Positions 23,547 through 32,823 of a stretch of DNA of 39,398 nucleotides are shown piece after piece. Source of the DNA: Bacteroidales bacterium (GTDB lineage Bacteria; Bacteroidota; Bacteroidia; Bacteroidales; UBA932); NCBI GenBank assembly GCA_017551425.1, contig JAFZLQ010000033.1, positions 1 to 39,398 of the forward strand. Direction: 5' to 3'. Position 1 is the stretch's first letter. Each line of letters begins with the position of its first letter. Below the pieces are notes generated by a model. The model searched no databases. It had not been told where the DNA came from and saw nothing but the letters and a program-made list of their open reading frames with translations. The position numbers were made by a program, and so were the translations under genes.

Positions 23547-24269
23547 ATGCTTATAGAACTGAAAGACGTCAACAAGACATACAACAACGGGCAGCCCCTG
23601 CACGTGCTCAAGGGCATCAACCTGAATATAGACGCAGGCGAATTCGTTTCCATCATGGGAGCTTCCGGCTCCGGGAAATCCACCCTGCTCAACATTCTGG
23701 GAATACTCGACAATTACGATACCGGCGAGTACTACATTGACGGCCGCCTCATAAAGGGCCTGAGCGAGCGCCAGGCTGCGGATTACCGCAACCGCCTCAT
23801 CGGCTTTATCTTCCAGAGTTTCAACCTAATAGGCTTCAAGACGGCCGTAGAGAACGTGGAACTGCCCCTGTTTTACCAGGGCGTGAACCGCGCCAGGCGC
23901 CACGAGCTCGCCATGCAGTATCTGGACCGCCTCGGTCTCGCGGACTGGGCCAGGCACTACCCCAACGAGATGTCCGGAGGCCAGAAGCAGAGAGTCGCAA
24001 TAGCCCGCGCCCTCATTACCAATCCCAAGATCCTCCTCGCGGACGAGCCCACCGGCGCCCTCGATTCCAAGACCTCTGAGGAAGTGATGCAGCTGCTCGG
24101 CCGGCTCAACCGGGAGGACGGCGTCACCATAATAGTCGTAACCCACGAGAGCGGCGTGGCCAACTGCACAGACAAGATAGTCCACATAAAGGACGGCATT
24201 ATCGGGCAGATAGAAGACAACCGCGAGCACCGCTCTTCCGTCTTCGGCACCTCAACCATCATGAAATGA
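23547..24269 (+). CDS. ABC transporter ATPase, MacB/LolD type
   Basis: A 240-residue ATP-binding subunit. Walker A is GASGSGKST (residues 38-46), the Q-loop is in FIFQSFNLIG, the signature motif is MSGGQKQRV (142-150), Walker B is ILLADEPTGALD, and the H-loop is VVTHE. I choose the ATG at 23547; the longer open frame upstream starts on the promoter itself. The first of five tightly packed efflux genes, it drives the two permeases that follow and is coupled to the first by an ATGA overlap at 24266. LolD/MacB ATPases power mechanotransmission rather than classic substrate passage through the membrane. Confidence 0.94.
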   Translation: MLIELKDVNKTYNNGQPLHVLKGINLNIDAGEFVSIMGASGSGKSTLLNILGILDNYDTGEYYIDGRLIKGLSERQAADYRNRLIGFIFQSFNLIGFKTAVENVELPLFYQGVNRARRHELAMQYLDRLGLADWARHYPNEMSGGQKQRVAIARALITNPKILLADEPTGALDSKTSEEVMQLLGRLNREDGVTIIVVTHESGVANCTDKIVHIKDGIIGQIEDNREHRSSVFGTSTIMK

Positions 24270-25597
24270 AAGACATCTTCACGGAAATATGGGAGAGCGT
24301 GCGGCGCAACAAGCTGCGCACCTGCCTTACCGGCTTCGCGGTATCGTGGGGCATCTTCATGCTCATCGTGCTGCTGGGCGCCGGCAACGGCCTCATGAAC
24401 TCCTTCCTGCGGGGCAGCGGAGAGATTGCCACGAACACGATGCAGGTCAACCCCGGCCGCACTTCCAAGCCTTACGACGGTCTCAAGGAGGGCCGCCGCA
24501 TAGAGCTGGACGACAGGGACATAGAGCTCACATCAGGCAAGATGTTCAGCCAGTATGTTGACGATGTGGTGGCAACCGTGGGCACGAGCGTGCAGATCAG
24601 CTACGGCAAAAAATACAGCTCCGGCTACATAGAAGGGAATTACCCCTCACGCCGGCAGATCGACAAGATAGACCTGCTCTACGGGCGTTTCATCAACGAC
24701 ACGGATATCAACAAGTTGCGCAAGGTGGTCGTGCTCCCTCAGAACATGGCGGAGAACCTCCTTGGCGGTGAAGGCACGAGAAACACCGGTGCCCAGATGG
24801 GCAGCATTCATCTTGGTGCCGAAGGGGATGGAAAGAAGGTCGATCCGGGTGCGCTCGTAGGCAAATACGTCAAGATAGGAGGCCTCGCCTGGCTCGTCGT
24901 CGGAATCACCAAGTCCGACATGACCCGCAACGACAACCTCTTCTACGCCCCTTTCACCACGGTCAAGACCGTCTATGGCAAGGGAAAGGCCATCGACGAC
25001 CTTACCTTCACCTTCCACGGGCTCAAGACGGAGGCTGAGAGCGACGCCTTCGAGAAGGAATACCGAGCAGCCATCAATCTGCAGCACCGCGCCGCTCCCG
25101 ACGACGAGCGCGCCGTCTGGATCTGGAACCGCTTCAAGCAGAACCTGCAGATGAACAAGGCTACGGGCATCCTCACCATCGCACTTTGGATAATCGGCCT
25201 GTTCACGCTGCTCGGCGGCATTGTGGGCGTGAGCAACATCATGCTCATCACCGTCAAGGAGCGCACGCACGAGTTCGGCATCCGCAAGGCCATCGGCGCC
25301 AGTCCCTGGGACATCACCAAGCTCATCCTGGCGGAAAGCGTAAGCATCACCGCGATTTTCGGATACATCGGCATGTTCCTGGGCATGCTGGCCTGCCAGC
25401 TGCTGGACAAGACCGTAGGACAGGCGTCAGTATCGATAATGGACGACCAGATAGCGATGCTCGTCAACCCTTCAGTCGGGCTTGACGTGGCCCTGGAAGC
25501 CACCCTGGTCCTTATCGTCGCCGGCTCAATAGCCGGATTCTTCCCGGCCCGCAAGGCCTCAATGGTCAGACCTATAGAAGCACTGCGCGCAGAATGA
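24266..25597 (+). CDS. MacB-type ABC permease 1
   Basis: A 443-residue inner-membrane protein with the MacB_PCD-FtsX layout. The N-terminal amphipathic segment and first span (about 18-42, CLTGFAVSWGIFMLIVLLGAGNGL) precede a large periplasmic domain (about 45-290). Three C-terminal spans follow, the second block starting after VKERTHEFGIRKAIGASP, a motif seen in nearly all FtsX-type permeases. It carries no ATPase domain, so it depends on the upstream ATPase. Its stop overlaps the start of permease 2 (ATGA at 25594-25597). Confidence 0.93.
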   Translation: MKDIFTEIWESVRRNKLRTCLTGFAVSWGIFMLIVLLGAGNGLMNSFLRGSGEIATNTMQVNPGRTSKPYDGLKEGRRIELDDRDIELTSGKMFSQYVDDVVATVGTSVQISYGKKYSSGYIEGNYPSRRQIDKIDLLYGRFINDTDINKLRKVVVLPQNMAENLLGGEGTRNTGAQMGSIHLGAEGDGKKVDPGALVGKYVKIGGLAWLVVGITKSDMTRNDNLFYAPFTTVKTVYGKGKAIDDLTFTFHGLKTEAESDAFEKEYRAAINLQHRAAPDDERAVWIWNRFKQNLQMNKATGILTIALWIIGLFTLLGGIVGVSNIMLITVKERTHEFGIRKAIGASPWDITKLILAESVSITAIFGYIGMFLGMLACQLLDKTVGQASVSIMDDQIAMLVNPSVGLDVALEATLVLIVAGSIAGFFPARKASMVRPIEALRAE

Positions 25598-26841
25598 AAC
25601 TCGACGTTGACAGTTTCCGCGAGATAGCGGATGCGCTGGTGCGCAACAAGAGCAGGAGCCTGCTTACCGGCTTCGGCGTCTTCTGGGGCATATTCATGCT
25701 GCTGTTCATGATGGGCGGCGGCCAGGGGCTCAAGCAGGTCATAGGAGCGAACTTCGAGGGCTTCGCCACCAATACGGCAATTATGGTCTCCAGCCAGACC
25801 ACCAAGCCATGGAAGGGCTTCAAGGAAGGACGATACTGGAACCTCACATATACAGACGTGGACCGTCTCAAGCAGATGATTCCGGAGCTGGAGACCGTAA
25901 CCCCGGTCATTTCTTCCTGGGGATCGACGATAATCCACGACGACAACAGCTTCAGCGGCAGTTTCAAGGGCGTCTACGCAGATTATGCCAAGATAGAGGA
26001 GCCCCGTATCAAATACGGACGATACATAAACGAGACGGACGTCCTCCAGGAGCGCAAGGTATGCGTAATCGGCAAGCGGGTTTACAACAATCTCTTCCCC
26101 GAGGGAGGAGACCCCTGCGGCAGCTTCATACGTGTGGGGCCAGTCTATTACCAGGTAATCGGCGTGGATTTCAGCGACGGCAACATGAGCATAAGCGGGC
26201 GCACTTCCGAATCGGTATCGGTGCCTCTCCCCGTAGCCCAGAAGATACTCAACAGGGGCGCCACGGTCGATCTTCTCTGCGTCACAGGACGCTCCGGCGT
26301 GCGGATGACGGAGCTGGAGCCCCGCATCAGGCAGGTCGTCGCTAGGCAGCACATGTTCGACCCTTCGGACAAGCAGGCCATGTTCGTGATCAACACGGAG
26401 CAGATGTTCACGCTGATAGACAACCTCTTTACGGGCGTCAACTTCCTCATCTGGCTGGTCGGCCTCGGCACCATACTCGCCGGCGTCATCGGCGTGAGCA
26501 ACATCATGATGGTGACGGTAAAGGAGCGCACGACCGAAATCGGCATCAGGCGCGCCATAGGAGCCACGCCACGGGACATCCTCAGCCAGATAATCATGGA
26601 GAGCATCAGCCTCACGCTGGTGGCGGGGTCGTTCGGAATAGTCTTCGCCGTGCAGCTTCTGAGGCTGCTGGAGACAATAGTCAATTCGGCCCCGGACAGC
26701 GCCGGAGCCACCTTCCAGATAGGATTCTGGACGGCCGTAGTGGCGGCGCTGCTGCTTACGGCGCTGGGTGTGGTCGCGGGTCTCGCACCGGCCTCCCGCG
26801 CAATGGCCATCAAGCCGGTGGATGCAATGAGAGACGAATAA
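25594..26841 (+). CDS. MacB-type ABC permease 2
   Basis: A 415-residue paralogue of permease 1 with the same order: N-terminal span (about 20-42, LLTGFGVFWGIFMLLFMMGG), periplasmic MacB_PCD domain, then three spans with VKERTTEIGIRRAIGATPRDIL between. The related N-termini (LRTCLTGFAVSWGIFML against SRSLLTGFGVFWGIFML) show that the two genes arose by duplication. A heterodimer with permease 1 is the simplest model. The adaptor gene starts 16 bases downstream. Confidence 0.93.
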   Translation: MKLDVDSFREIADALVRNKSRSLLTGFGVFWGIFMLLFMMGGGQGLKQVIGANFEGFATNTAIMVSSQTTKPWKGFKEGRYWNLTYTDVDRLKQMIPELETVTPVISSWGSTIIHDDNSFSGSFKGVYADYAKIEEPRIKYGRYINETDVLQERKVCVIGKRVYNNLFPEGGDPCGSFIRVGPVYYQVIGVDFSDGNMSISGRTSESVSVPLPVAQKILNRGATVDLLCVTGRSGVRMTELEPRIRQVVARQHMFDPSDKQAMFVINTEQMFTLIDNLFTGVNFLIWLVGLGTILAGVIGVSNIMMVTVKERTTEIGIRRAIGATPRDILSQIIMESISLTLVAGSFGIVFAVQLLRLLETIVNSAPDSAGATFQIGFWTAVVAALLLTALGVVAGLAPASRAMAIKPVDAMRDE

Positions 26842-26857
26842 TAATAAGACAAAACAT

Positions 26858-27970
26858 ATGAAACGAGTATTCAAGTACATCATTTTCGCACTGATCGCGG
26901 TAATCTTCGTCGGAACCTTCGTGTTCCTGTTCAAGAAATCCCGCCCCGAGAAGGTGCAGTACCAGGAGCTGGAAGCCACGATGGGCGACATCAGCCGTAC
27001 CACCGTCATCACAGGCAAGATAGTGCCGCGCAACGAGGTGAACGTGAAGCCGCAGATCAACGGCATCATCTCCGAGCTCTGCAAGGAGGCCGGCCAGCAG
27101 GTGAAGGAAGGCGAGGTGATCGCCAAGCTCCGCGTCATCCCCGACATGAACTCCCTCAGTTCAGCCCAGAGCCGCGTGCGCCTCGCAGAGATCAACCTCA
27201 AGCAGGCCAAGACCAACTATGAGCGCGAAAAGGCCCTGTACGACAAGCACCTCGTGAGCGACGAGGAATACGACCAGGTTCTCCAGACCTACAACCAGGC
27301 GGTGGAAGAGAAGAACGCCGCCCAGGAGTCCCTGGAGGTCATCCGCGACGGCGTCTCCAAGAGCAACGCCACAGGAAGCTCCACGCTCGTGCGCTCCACC
27401 ATCACCGGCCTCATCCTCGACATACCCGTGAAGGTGGGCAACTCCGTCATCCAGGCCAATACCATGAACGACGGCACCACCGTGGCCACGGTAGCCAACA
27501 TGTCGGACCTCATCTTCGACGGCAACATAGACGAGACCGAGGTAGGTTCGCTGGTGGAGGGAATGCCCATGCTCATCAGCATAGGCGCACTTGCGGACTA
27601 CAGCACCGAGGCCTCCCTGGAGTACATTTCGCCCAAGGCCACGGAGAACAACGGCGCCAACCAGTTCGAAATCAAGGCCGCCGTCAGGGCCGACGGGGAC
27701 AGGATGATACGCTCCGGATACAGCGCCAACGCGGAAATAGTGCTCGAGCATGCAGACAGCGTGCTGATTATACCGGAGAGCGCGCTGGAGTTCGAAGGGG
27801 ACGACACTTTCGTCTATCTGAAGGGCGCCGAGGGCGGTTTTGAGAAGACGCCCGTAAAGACAGGACTGTCCGACGGCCTCAACATACAGATTCTGGAAGG
27901 CCTGTCCGAGGGCGACATAGTCCGCGGCTCGCGCATCATCAAGGAAACCAAGAAACCCGGGGACAAATGA
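26858..27970 (+). CDS. Periplasmic adaptor (membrane fusion) protein, MacA/HlyD family
   Basis: A 370-residue adaptor that should bridge the permease pair and the outer-membrane channel. It has an N-terminal membrane anchor (about 6-25), a first lipoyl half (KPQINGIISELCKEAGQQVKEGEVIAKL is the core region), a coiled-coil hairpin (about 95-155), the second lipoyl half (STITGLILDIPVKVGNSV), a beta barrel, and a C-terminal membrane-proximal domain (ALEFEGDDTFVYL ... VRGSRII). No lipobox is present. The ATGA overlap at 27967 couples it to the TolC-like gene. Confidence 0.93.
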   Translation: MKRVFKYIIFALIAVIFVGTFVFLFKKSRPEKVQYQELEATMGDISRTTVITGKIVPRNEVNVKPQINGIISELCKEAGQQVKEGEVIAKLRVIPDMNSLSSAQSRVRLAEINLKQAKTNYEREKALYDKHLVSDEEYDQVLQTYNQAVEEKNAAQESLEVIRDGVSKSNATGSSTLVRSTITGLILDIPVKVGNSVIQANTMNDGTTVATVANMSDLIFDGNIDETEVGSLVEGMPMLISIGALADYSTEASLEYISPKATENNGANQFEIKAAVRADGDRMIRSGYSANAEIVLEHADSVLIIPESALEFEGDDTFVYLKGAEGGFEKTPVKTGLSDGLNIQILEGLSEGDIVRGSRIIKETKKPGDK

Positions 27971-29286
27971 GAAGACTGATACTTACGGCGGCCGCAGTGC
28001 TGGGTAGCGTCTGCGCGTCCGCACAGCAGGGGCCCTGGAGCCTCAAGGACTGCATCGACTACGCCCTGGAGCACAATCTCACGGTGCAGCAGAGCAGCCT
28101 TACTGTGGAGCAGCGCGAGGTTGACCTCAACACAGCGGAAAGCCGCCGTCTGCCCGGCGTGAGCGCCTCCGCCGGCGAGAACTTCTCCTTCGGCCGCGGC
28201 CTTACGGCAGACAATACGTATTCCAACTCGAACACCACTTCCACGTCGTTCAGCCTCGGCGCCGACCTCCCCATCTTCCAGGGATTCGACATCACCAACG
28301 GCATCAAGCTGAGCAAGCTCAATCTGGCCGCAGCTACGGCGGAGCTGGAAAAAGCCCGCGACGACATACGCGTGGCAGTGGCCCAGGCGTACGTGCAGAT
28401 CCTTTATAACCAGGAACTTCTGCGCGTAGCCAAGGAGCAGTCGGCGCATGACGCTGAGCTGCTGGAGCAGGTGCGCGAACGCTATGCGGCAGGCAAGGTG
28501 AGCTCTGCTGAGGTGTCGGCCCAGCAGGCCACCCTCGCCCAGAGCAGGCAGAGCGAGATCCAGGCGGCGGGCAACCTCGACATTTCCGTGCTGGAACTCA
28601 CCCAGCTGCTTGAACTGCAGTCCCCCGAGGGCTTCTCCATAGTCGTTCCCGAGGTAGGCGACGTGGCCGCGATACTGCTCATGCGCCCCGAGGCCATTTA
28701 CGAGCAGGCGGTGGACAACAAGCCGTCCATCGAGGCAGCAAAGATCAACCTCGACTACGCCAAGGTGAGCATCGACCGCGCCAAGGGCGCCTTCCTGCCC
28801 TCCCTTTCCCTAAGCGGCGGTCTCGGTACCAACTATTACACCAATTCCAAGATGGCGTCTGCGTCTTTCGGAGACCAGATCAAGAACAACTTCAGCCAGT
28901 ACCTGGGAGTATCGCTGCAGGTGCCCATTTTCCAGCGCTTCTCCGCGCGCAACCAGGTGCGCAGCGCCGAGATATCCTACCGCGGCCAGGAGATCCAGCT
29001 GGAGAGCGCCAAGAAGTCCCTTTACAAGGAAATCCAGCAGGCCTACTACAACGCCGTCAATTCGCAGGCGCGGTACAACGGCAGCCTGGAGAGCGCACGC
29101 AGCGCCCGCGAGCACTATGAACTCACGGAAGAGAAATACAAGGTCGGGAAAGCCGGCATAGCCGACTACAACGACGCCCGCAACTCGTGGCTGCGAGCCG
29201 AGTCAGAGTACATCCAGGCCCGCTTCCAGTGCCTCTACCAGACGCGGCTCCTGGACTTCTACCGCTGCGGGGAGATAGATTTTTAG
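27967..29286 (+). CDS. TolC-family outer-membrane efflux protein
   Basis: A 439-residue outer-membrane channel protein with a signal peptide ending near CASAQQ. Two related halves of long helices are visible: WSLKDCIDYALEHNLTVQQ at the start and the repeated A/Q/E-rich helical stretches (about 105-225 and 310-420), with strand segments such as SLSLSGGLGTNYY between. The duplicated OEP layout and length are standard. It completes an inner-to-outer-membrane export path with the four upstream genes. The substrate is unknown; drugs, lipids or peptides are all possible for this family. Confidence 0.92.
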   Translation: MRRLILTAAAVLGSVCASAQQGPWSLKDCIDYALEHNLTVQQSSLTVEQREVDLNTAESRRLPGVSASAGENFSFGRGLTADNTYSNSNTTSTSFSLGADLPIFQGFDITNGIKLSKLNLAAATAELEKARDDIRVAVAQAYVQILYNQELLRVAKEQSAHDAELLEQVRERYAAGKVSSAEVSAQQATLAQSRQSEIQAAGNLDISVLELTQLLELQSPEGFSIVVPEVGDVAAILLMRPEAIYEQAVDNKPSIEAAKINLDYAKVSIDRAKGAFLPSLSLSGGLGTNYYTNSKMASASFGDQIKNNFSQYLGVSLQVPIFQRFSARNQVRSAEISYRGQEIQLESAKKSLYKEIQQAYYNAVNSQARYNGSLESARSAREHYELTEEKYKVGKAGIADYNDARNSWLRAESEYIQARFQCLYQTRLLDFYRCGEIDF

Positions 29287-29299
29287 CCGAACGCATCTC

Positions 29300-29330
29300 T
29301 TGCAATTCTGAAAAAAAACTCGTACCTTCG
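29300..29330 (+). promoter_or_regulatory. Putative promoter of the DUF1015 gene
   Basis: TTGC at 29300-29303, a 19-base spacer and TACCTTCG at 29323-29330 (one base off TAnnTTTG). The ATG follows 21 bases later. No terminator for the efflux operon is visible in the 65-base gap. Confidence 0.5.
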
Positions 29331-29351
29331 GAAAGATTAACTAATAACACT

Positions 29352-30593
29352 ATGGTACGAGTAAAACCCTTTGCAGCACTCAGGCCTCCCAGAAGCATCG
29401 TCACAGAGGTCGCAGCACCTCCGTATGACGTCCTGAATTCAGAAGAAGCACGAAAGATGGCCGGGGAGAAATCCCTCCTCCACATCACCAAGCCGGAGAT
29501 AGACTTCACCCCCATCGCGGACGAGCACGACCCCAAAGTTTACGACAAGGCCGTGGAGAACTTCCGCCTCTGGCAGGAGCGCGGCTGGCTCCGCAGGGAC
29601 GGCGGCCCGTGCTACTACGTCTATGCCCAGACAATGGCCGGCCGCACCCAGTACGGCCTCGTGCTCTGCGCCCATACGGACGACTACGCCTCCGGCGTCA
29701 TCAAGAAGCATGAGCTCACCCGCAAAGACAAGGAAGACGACCGCATGATCCACGTGCGCATCCAGAACGCCAACATCGAGCCCGTATTCTTCTCGTACAG
29801 GGACGACCCCGAGCTCAACGAAATAGTCGCGGAAGCCGTAAAGGGCCAGCCGGAGTATTCCTTCACCTGCGAGAACGGCTTCGGCCATGAGTTCTGGATC
29901 ATCGGAGACCCGCTGACAGTAGAACGCATCACCCGCATATTCACCACCCGCATAGACGCCTTCTACGTGGCCGACGGCCATCACCGCACCGCCGCGGCAG
30001 CCCGCGTGGGAGCGGAGAAGCGCGCCCAGAACCCCAATCATACAGGCAACGAGGAATACAACTTCTTCATGGCCGTATGCTTCCCGGAGAGCCAGCTCAA
30101 GATCCTGGACTACAACCGTGTGGTCAAAGACCTCAACGGCATGACCGACGGGCAGTTCCTCTCCGCCCTCGAAGAAGACTTCATCGTGGAGCACGCCGGC
30201 AAGGAAATCCTCAAGCCCAAGGGGCTGCACAACTTCAGCATGTACCTCGGCGGCCGCTGGTATTCCCTCACCGCACGCGAGGGCAGGTACGACGACAAAG
30301 ACCCCATCGGGGTGCTCGACGTCACCATCCTGTCCAATCTCGTGCTGGACAAGCTGCTCGGCATAAAGGACCTCCGCACAGACAAGCGCATAGACTTCAT
30401 CGGCGGCATCCGCGGGCTCGGCGAGCTCGTGCGCCGCGTGGACGAAACCGGCATGAAAGTCGCCTTCGCCCTCTATCCCGTCTCCATGAAACAGCTGCTC
30501 GACATAGCCGACAGCGGCAACATCATGCCGCCCAAGACTACATGGTTCGAGCCCAAACTCCGTTCCGGACTTGCAATTCACACATTAGACTAG
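29352..30593 (+). CDS. DUF1015 family protein
   Basis: A 413-residue cytoplasmic protein of the DUF1015 family. Family features are the N-terminal VRVKPFAALRPPRSIVTEVAAPPYDV, the HITKPEID segment, and the VADGHHRTAAAARV motif in the middle. The ATG at 29352 places the conserved start directly after the promoter; the frame is open further upstream within the TolC-like gene. In many Bacteroidota this gene lies by serC and serA, suggesting a link to serine metabolism, but those genes are not here. The biochemical function is not known. Confidence 0.9.
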   Translation: MVRVKPFAALRPPRSIVTEVAAPPYDVLNSEEARKMAGEKSLLHITKPEIDFTPIADEHDPKVYDKAVENFRLWQERGWLRRDGGPCYYVYAQTMAGRTQYGLVLCAHTDDYASGVIKKHELTRKDKEDDRMIHVRIQNANIEPVFFSYRDDPELNEIVAEAVKGQPEYSFTCENGFGHEFWIIGDPLTVERITRIFTTRIDAFYVADGHHRTAAAARVGAEKRAQNPNHTGNEEYNFFMAVCFPESQLKILDYNRVVKDLNGMTDGQFLSALEEDFIVEHAGKEILKPKGLHNFSMYLGGRWYSLTAREGRYDDKDPIGVLDVTILSNLVLDKLLGIKDLRTDKRIDFIGGIRGLGELVRRVDETGMKVAFALYPVSMKQLLDIADSGNIMPPKTTWFEPKLRSGLAIHTLD

Positions 30594-30603
30594 CGCTTCC
30601 GGG

Positions 30604-32823
30604 ATGACTGTCGACTCCGCCACCATACACAAGACCCTTAAGGATTTCTTCGGATACGACACCTTCAAGGGAGACCAGGAACGCATCATCCGCCATCTTC
30701 TGGGTGGCGGAGATGCCTTTGTGCTCATGCCCACGGGCGGCGGCAAGTCGCTCTGCTACCAGCTGCCCGCCCTGCTCATGGAAGGCACCGCGATAGTCAT
30801 ATCGCCCCTCATCGCCCTCATGAAGAACCAGGTGGACCTTCTGCGCGGGTTCGAGGCCGGCGAGGGAAGCATAGCCCATTTCCTCAATTCCTCGCTCAGC
30901 AAGGTGCAGATAGACGCCGTACGGGCAGACCTGCTGAGCGGCAGGACCAAGATCCTCTACGTGGCCCCGGAGTCCCTCACCAAAGAGGAGAACGTCTCCC
31001 TGCTGCGGGACGTGAAGATTTCCTTCTACGCCGTGGACGAGGCCCACTGTATCTCCGAATGGGGGCACGACTTCCGCCCGGAGTACCGCCGCATACGCGT
31101 GCTGGTGGACGAAATCGGCCGTCTGCCCATAATCGCTCTCACCGCCACCGCCACCCCCAAGGTGCAGAGCGACATCCTCAAGAACCTCGGCATACAGAAT
31201 GCGGCCGTCTTCAAGTCTTCGTTCAACCGTCCCAACCTCTATTACGAGGTGCGCGACAAGCAGGACGTGGACAAAGACATGATCAAATACATCAAGCAGA
31301 ATCCCGGCAAGTCCGGCATAGTTTACTGCCTGAGCCGCAAGAAGGTCGAGGAGATAGCCCAGCTGCTCAGCATCAACGGCATCAAGGCGCGTCCGTACCA
31401 CGCAGGTCTTGACGCCAAGACGCGGGCGGAGAACCAGGACGCCTTCCTCACGGAGGAGATCAACGTAATCGTCGCCACCATAGCCTTCGGAATGGGCATA
31501 GACAAGCCCGACGTACGCTTCGTGCTGCATTACGACATCCCCAAGAGCATAGAATCCTACTACCAGGAGACAGGACGCTCCGGCCGCGACGGCAAGGAGG
31601 GCAGCTGCATAGCCTACTACAGCTACAAAGACATACAGAAGCTGGAAAAGTTCATGCAGGGCAAGCCTGTGAGCGAGCAGGAGATCAACCGCCAGCTGCT
31701 CGGAGAGGTGGTGGCGTACGCCGAGTCCAACCAGTGCCGCAGGAAGCTGCTTCTCAATTACTTCGGCGAGGATTATCCGCAGGACAACTGCTGCAGCTGC
31801 GACAACTGCGTCAATCCCAAACCCACCTTCGACGGCTGGAGGGAGATGCGACTCGTGATAGAGCTCATAGAGATGCTCCCCGAGCACTTCAAGATCGAGC
31901 ACCTCGCGCTCATCCTTTCCGGCACGTCCAACGCCATGATAAAGTCGTACAAGCACGACACCCTGCCGCTGTTCGGCGCCGGAAAGAACCACTCGGAGAA
32001 GTTCTGGTGCTCATGCATACACCAGGGTCTCATACTCCACTTCCTGGAGAAGGAGATAGAGAGCTACGGCCACATAGACGTGACGGACGAGGGACGCGAG
32101 TTCCTCAAGCATCCCCATGAACTCATGATGGTGGAAGACCGCGTCTTTGCCGGCACCGGCCCCGCGGACGACGACGAGGATGAAGAATCCGCAGCCGCCA
32201 CAGCAGCCGCGATGAAAGGCGGCAGCGCCGGCGATCCCATGCTTCTCGCCATGCTCAAGGACCTCCGCCGGGACATGGCCCGCAAGCTCGGCCTCCAGCC
32301 CTGGATACTCTTCGGGGACCCGGCCCTGGAAGACATGTCGATCCTCTATCCAATCACCATTGAGGAACTCCGCGGCTGCCAGGGCGTAGGCGAGGGCAAG
32401 GCCCGCAAGTTCGGCGCCGAGTTCGTGGATCTCATCCGCAAATACGTAGATGAGAACGAAATCATCCGCCCGGACGACTTCGTGGTCAAATCGGTCCCCA
32501 GCAAGTCTGCGAACAAGATTTTCATCATCCAGAGCATAGACAAATGCATGTCGCTGGAAGACATCGCAGACGCCAGGGGCCTGGATATGGACGAGCTCAT
32601 GACAGAGATAGAGGCGATAGTCTCCACCGGCACCAAGCTCAACCTGGACTACTACATCGAGTCCACCCTCGACGAAGACATAGTCGAGGAAATATACGAA
32701 TACTTCAAGGAAGAGGCGTCTTCAGACTCCGTCTCCGAGGCTATCGAGGCGCTCGGCTCGGAGTACGACGAGATGGAAATCCGCCTCGTCCGCATCAAAT
32801 TCCTTTGTGAGATAGCCTCGTGA
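30604..32823 (+). CDS. recQ: ATP-dependent DNA helicase RecQ
   Basis: A 739-residue 3'-5' DNA helicase for recombination and fork repair. Motif I is TGGGKSLCYQLP (GGGKS at 45-49), motif II is DEAH (145-148) followed by the RecQ-specific CISEWGHDFRPEYR loop, and motif VI is QETGRSGRDG. The zinc site is in CRRKLLLNYFGED ... NCCSCDNC. A winged helix follows, then an acidic Ala-rich linker (about 515-535), an HRDC-like domain (MARKLGLQPWILFGD ... GEGKARKFG) and an extra C-terminal helical region of about 120 residues usual in Bacteroidota RecQ. It begins 10 bases after the DUF1015 gene and overlaps the dnaG start as GTGA. Confidence 0.95.
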   Translation: MTVDSATIHKTLKDFFGYDTFKGDQERIIRHLLGGGDAFVLMPTGGGKSLCYQLPALLMEGTAIVISPLIALMKNQVDLLRGFEAGEGSIAHFLNSSLSKVQIDAVRADLLSGRTKILYVAPESLTKEENVSLLRDVKISFYAVDEAHCISEWGHDFRPEYRRIRVLVDEIGRLPIIALTATATPKVQSDILKNLGIQNAAVFKSSFNRPNLYYEVRDKQDVDKDMIKYIKQNPGKSGIVYCLSRKKVEEIAQLLSINGIKARPYHAGLDAKTRAENQDAFLTEEINVIVATIAFGMGIDKPDVRFVLHYDIPKSIESYYQETGRSGRDGKEGSCIAYYSYKDIQKLEKFMQGKPVSEQEINRQLLGEVVAYAESNQCRRKLLLNYFGEDYPQDNCCSCDNCVNPKPTFDGWREMRLVIELIEMLPEHFKIEHLALILSGTSNAMIKSYKHDTLPLFGAGKNHSEKFWCSCIHQGLILHFLEKEIESYGHIDVTDEGREFLKHPHELMMVEDRVFAGTGPADDDEDEESAAATAAAMKGGSAGDPMLLAMLKDLRRDMARKLGLQPWILFGDPALEDMSILYPITIEELRGCQGVGEGKARKFGAEFVDLIRKYVDENEIIRPDDFVVKSVPSKSANKIFIIQSIDKCMSLEDIADARGLDMDELMTEIEAIVSTGTKLNLDYYIESTLDEDIVEEIYEYFKEEASSDSVSEAIEALGSEYDEMEIRLVRIKFLCEIAS

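Noticed and set aside
30538..31992. 484-codon open frame antisense to recQ
   Set aside because: No recognisable motif, and the overlapping RecQ has all helicase motifs.
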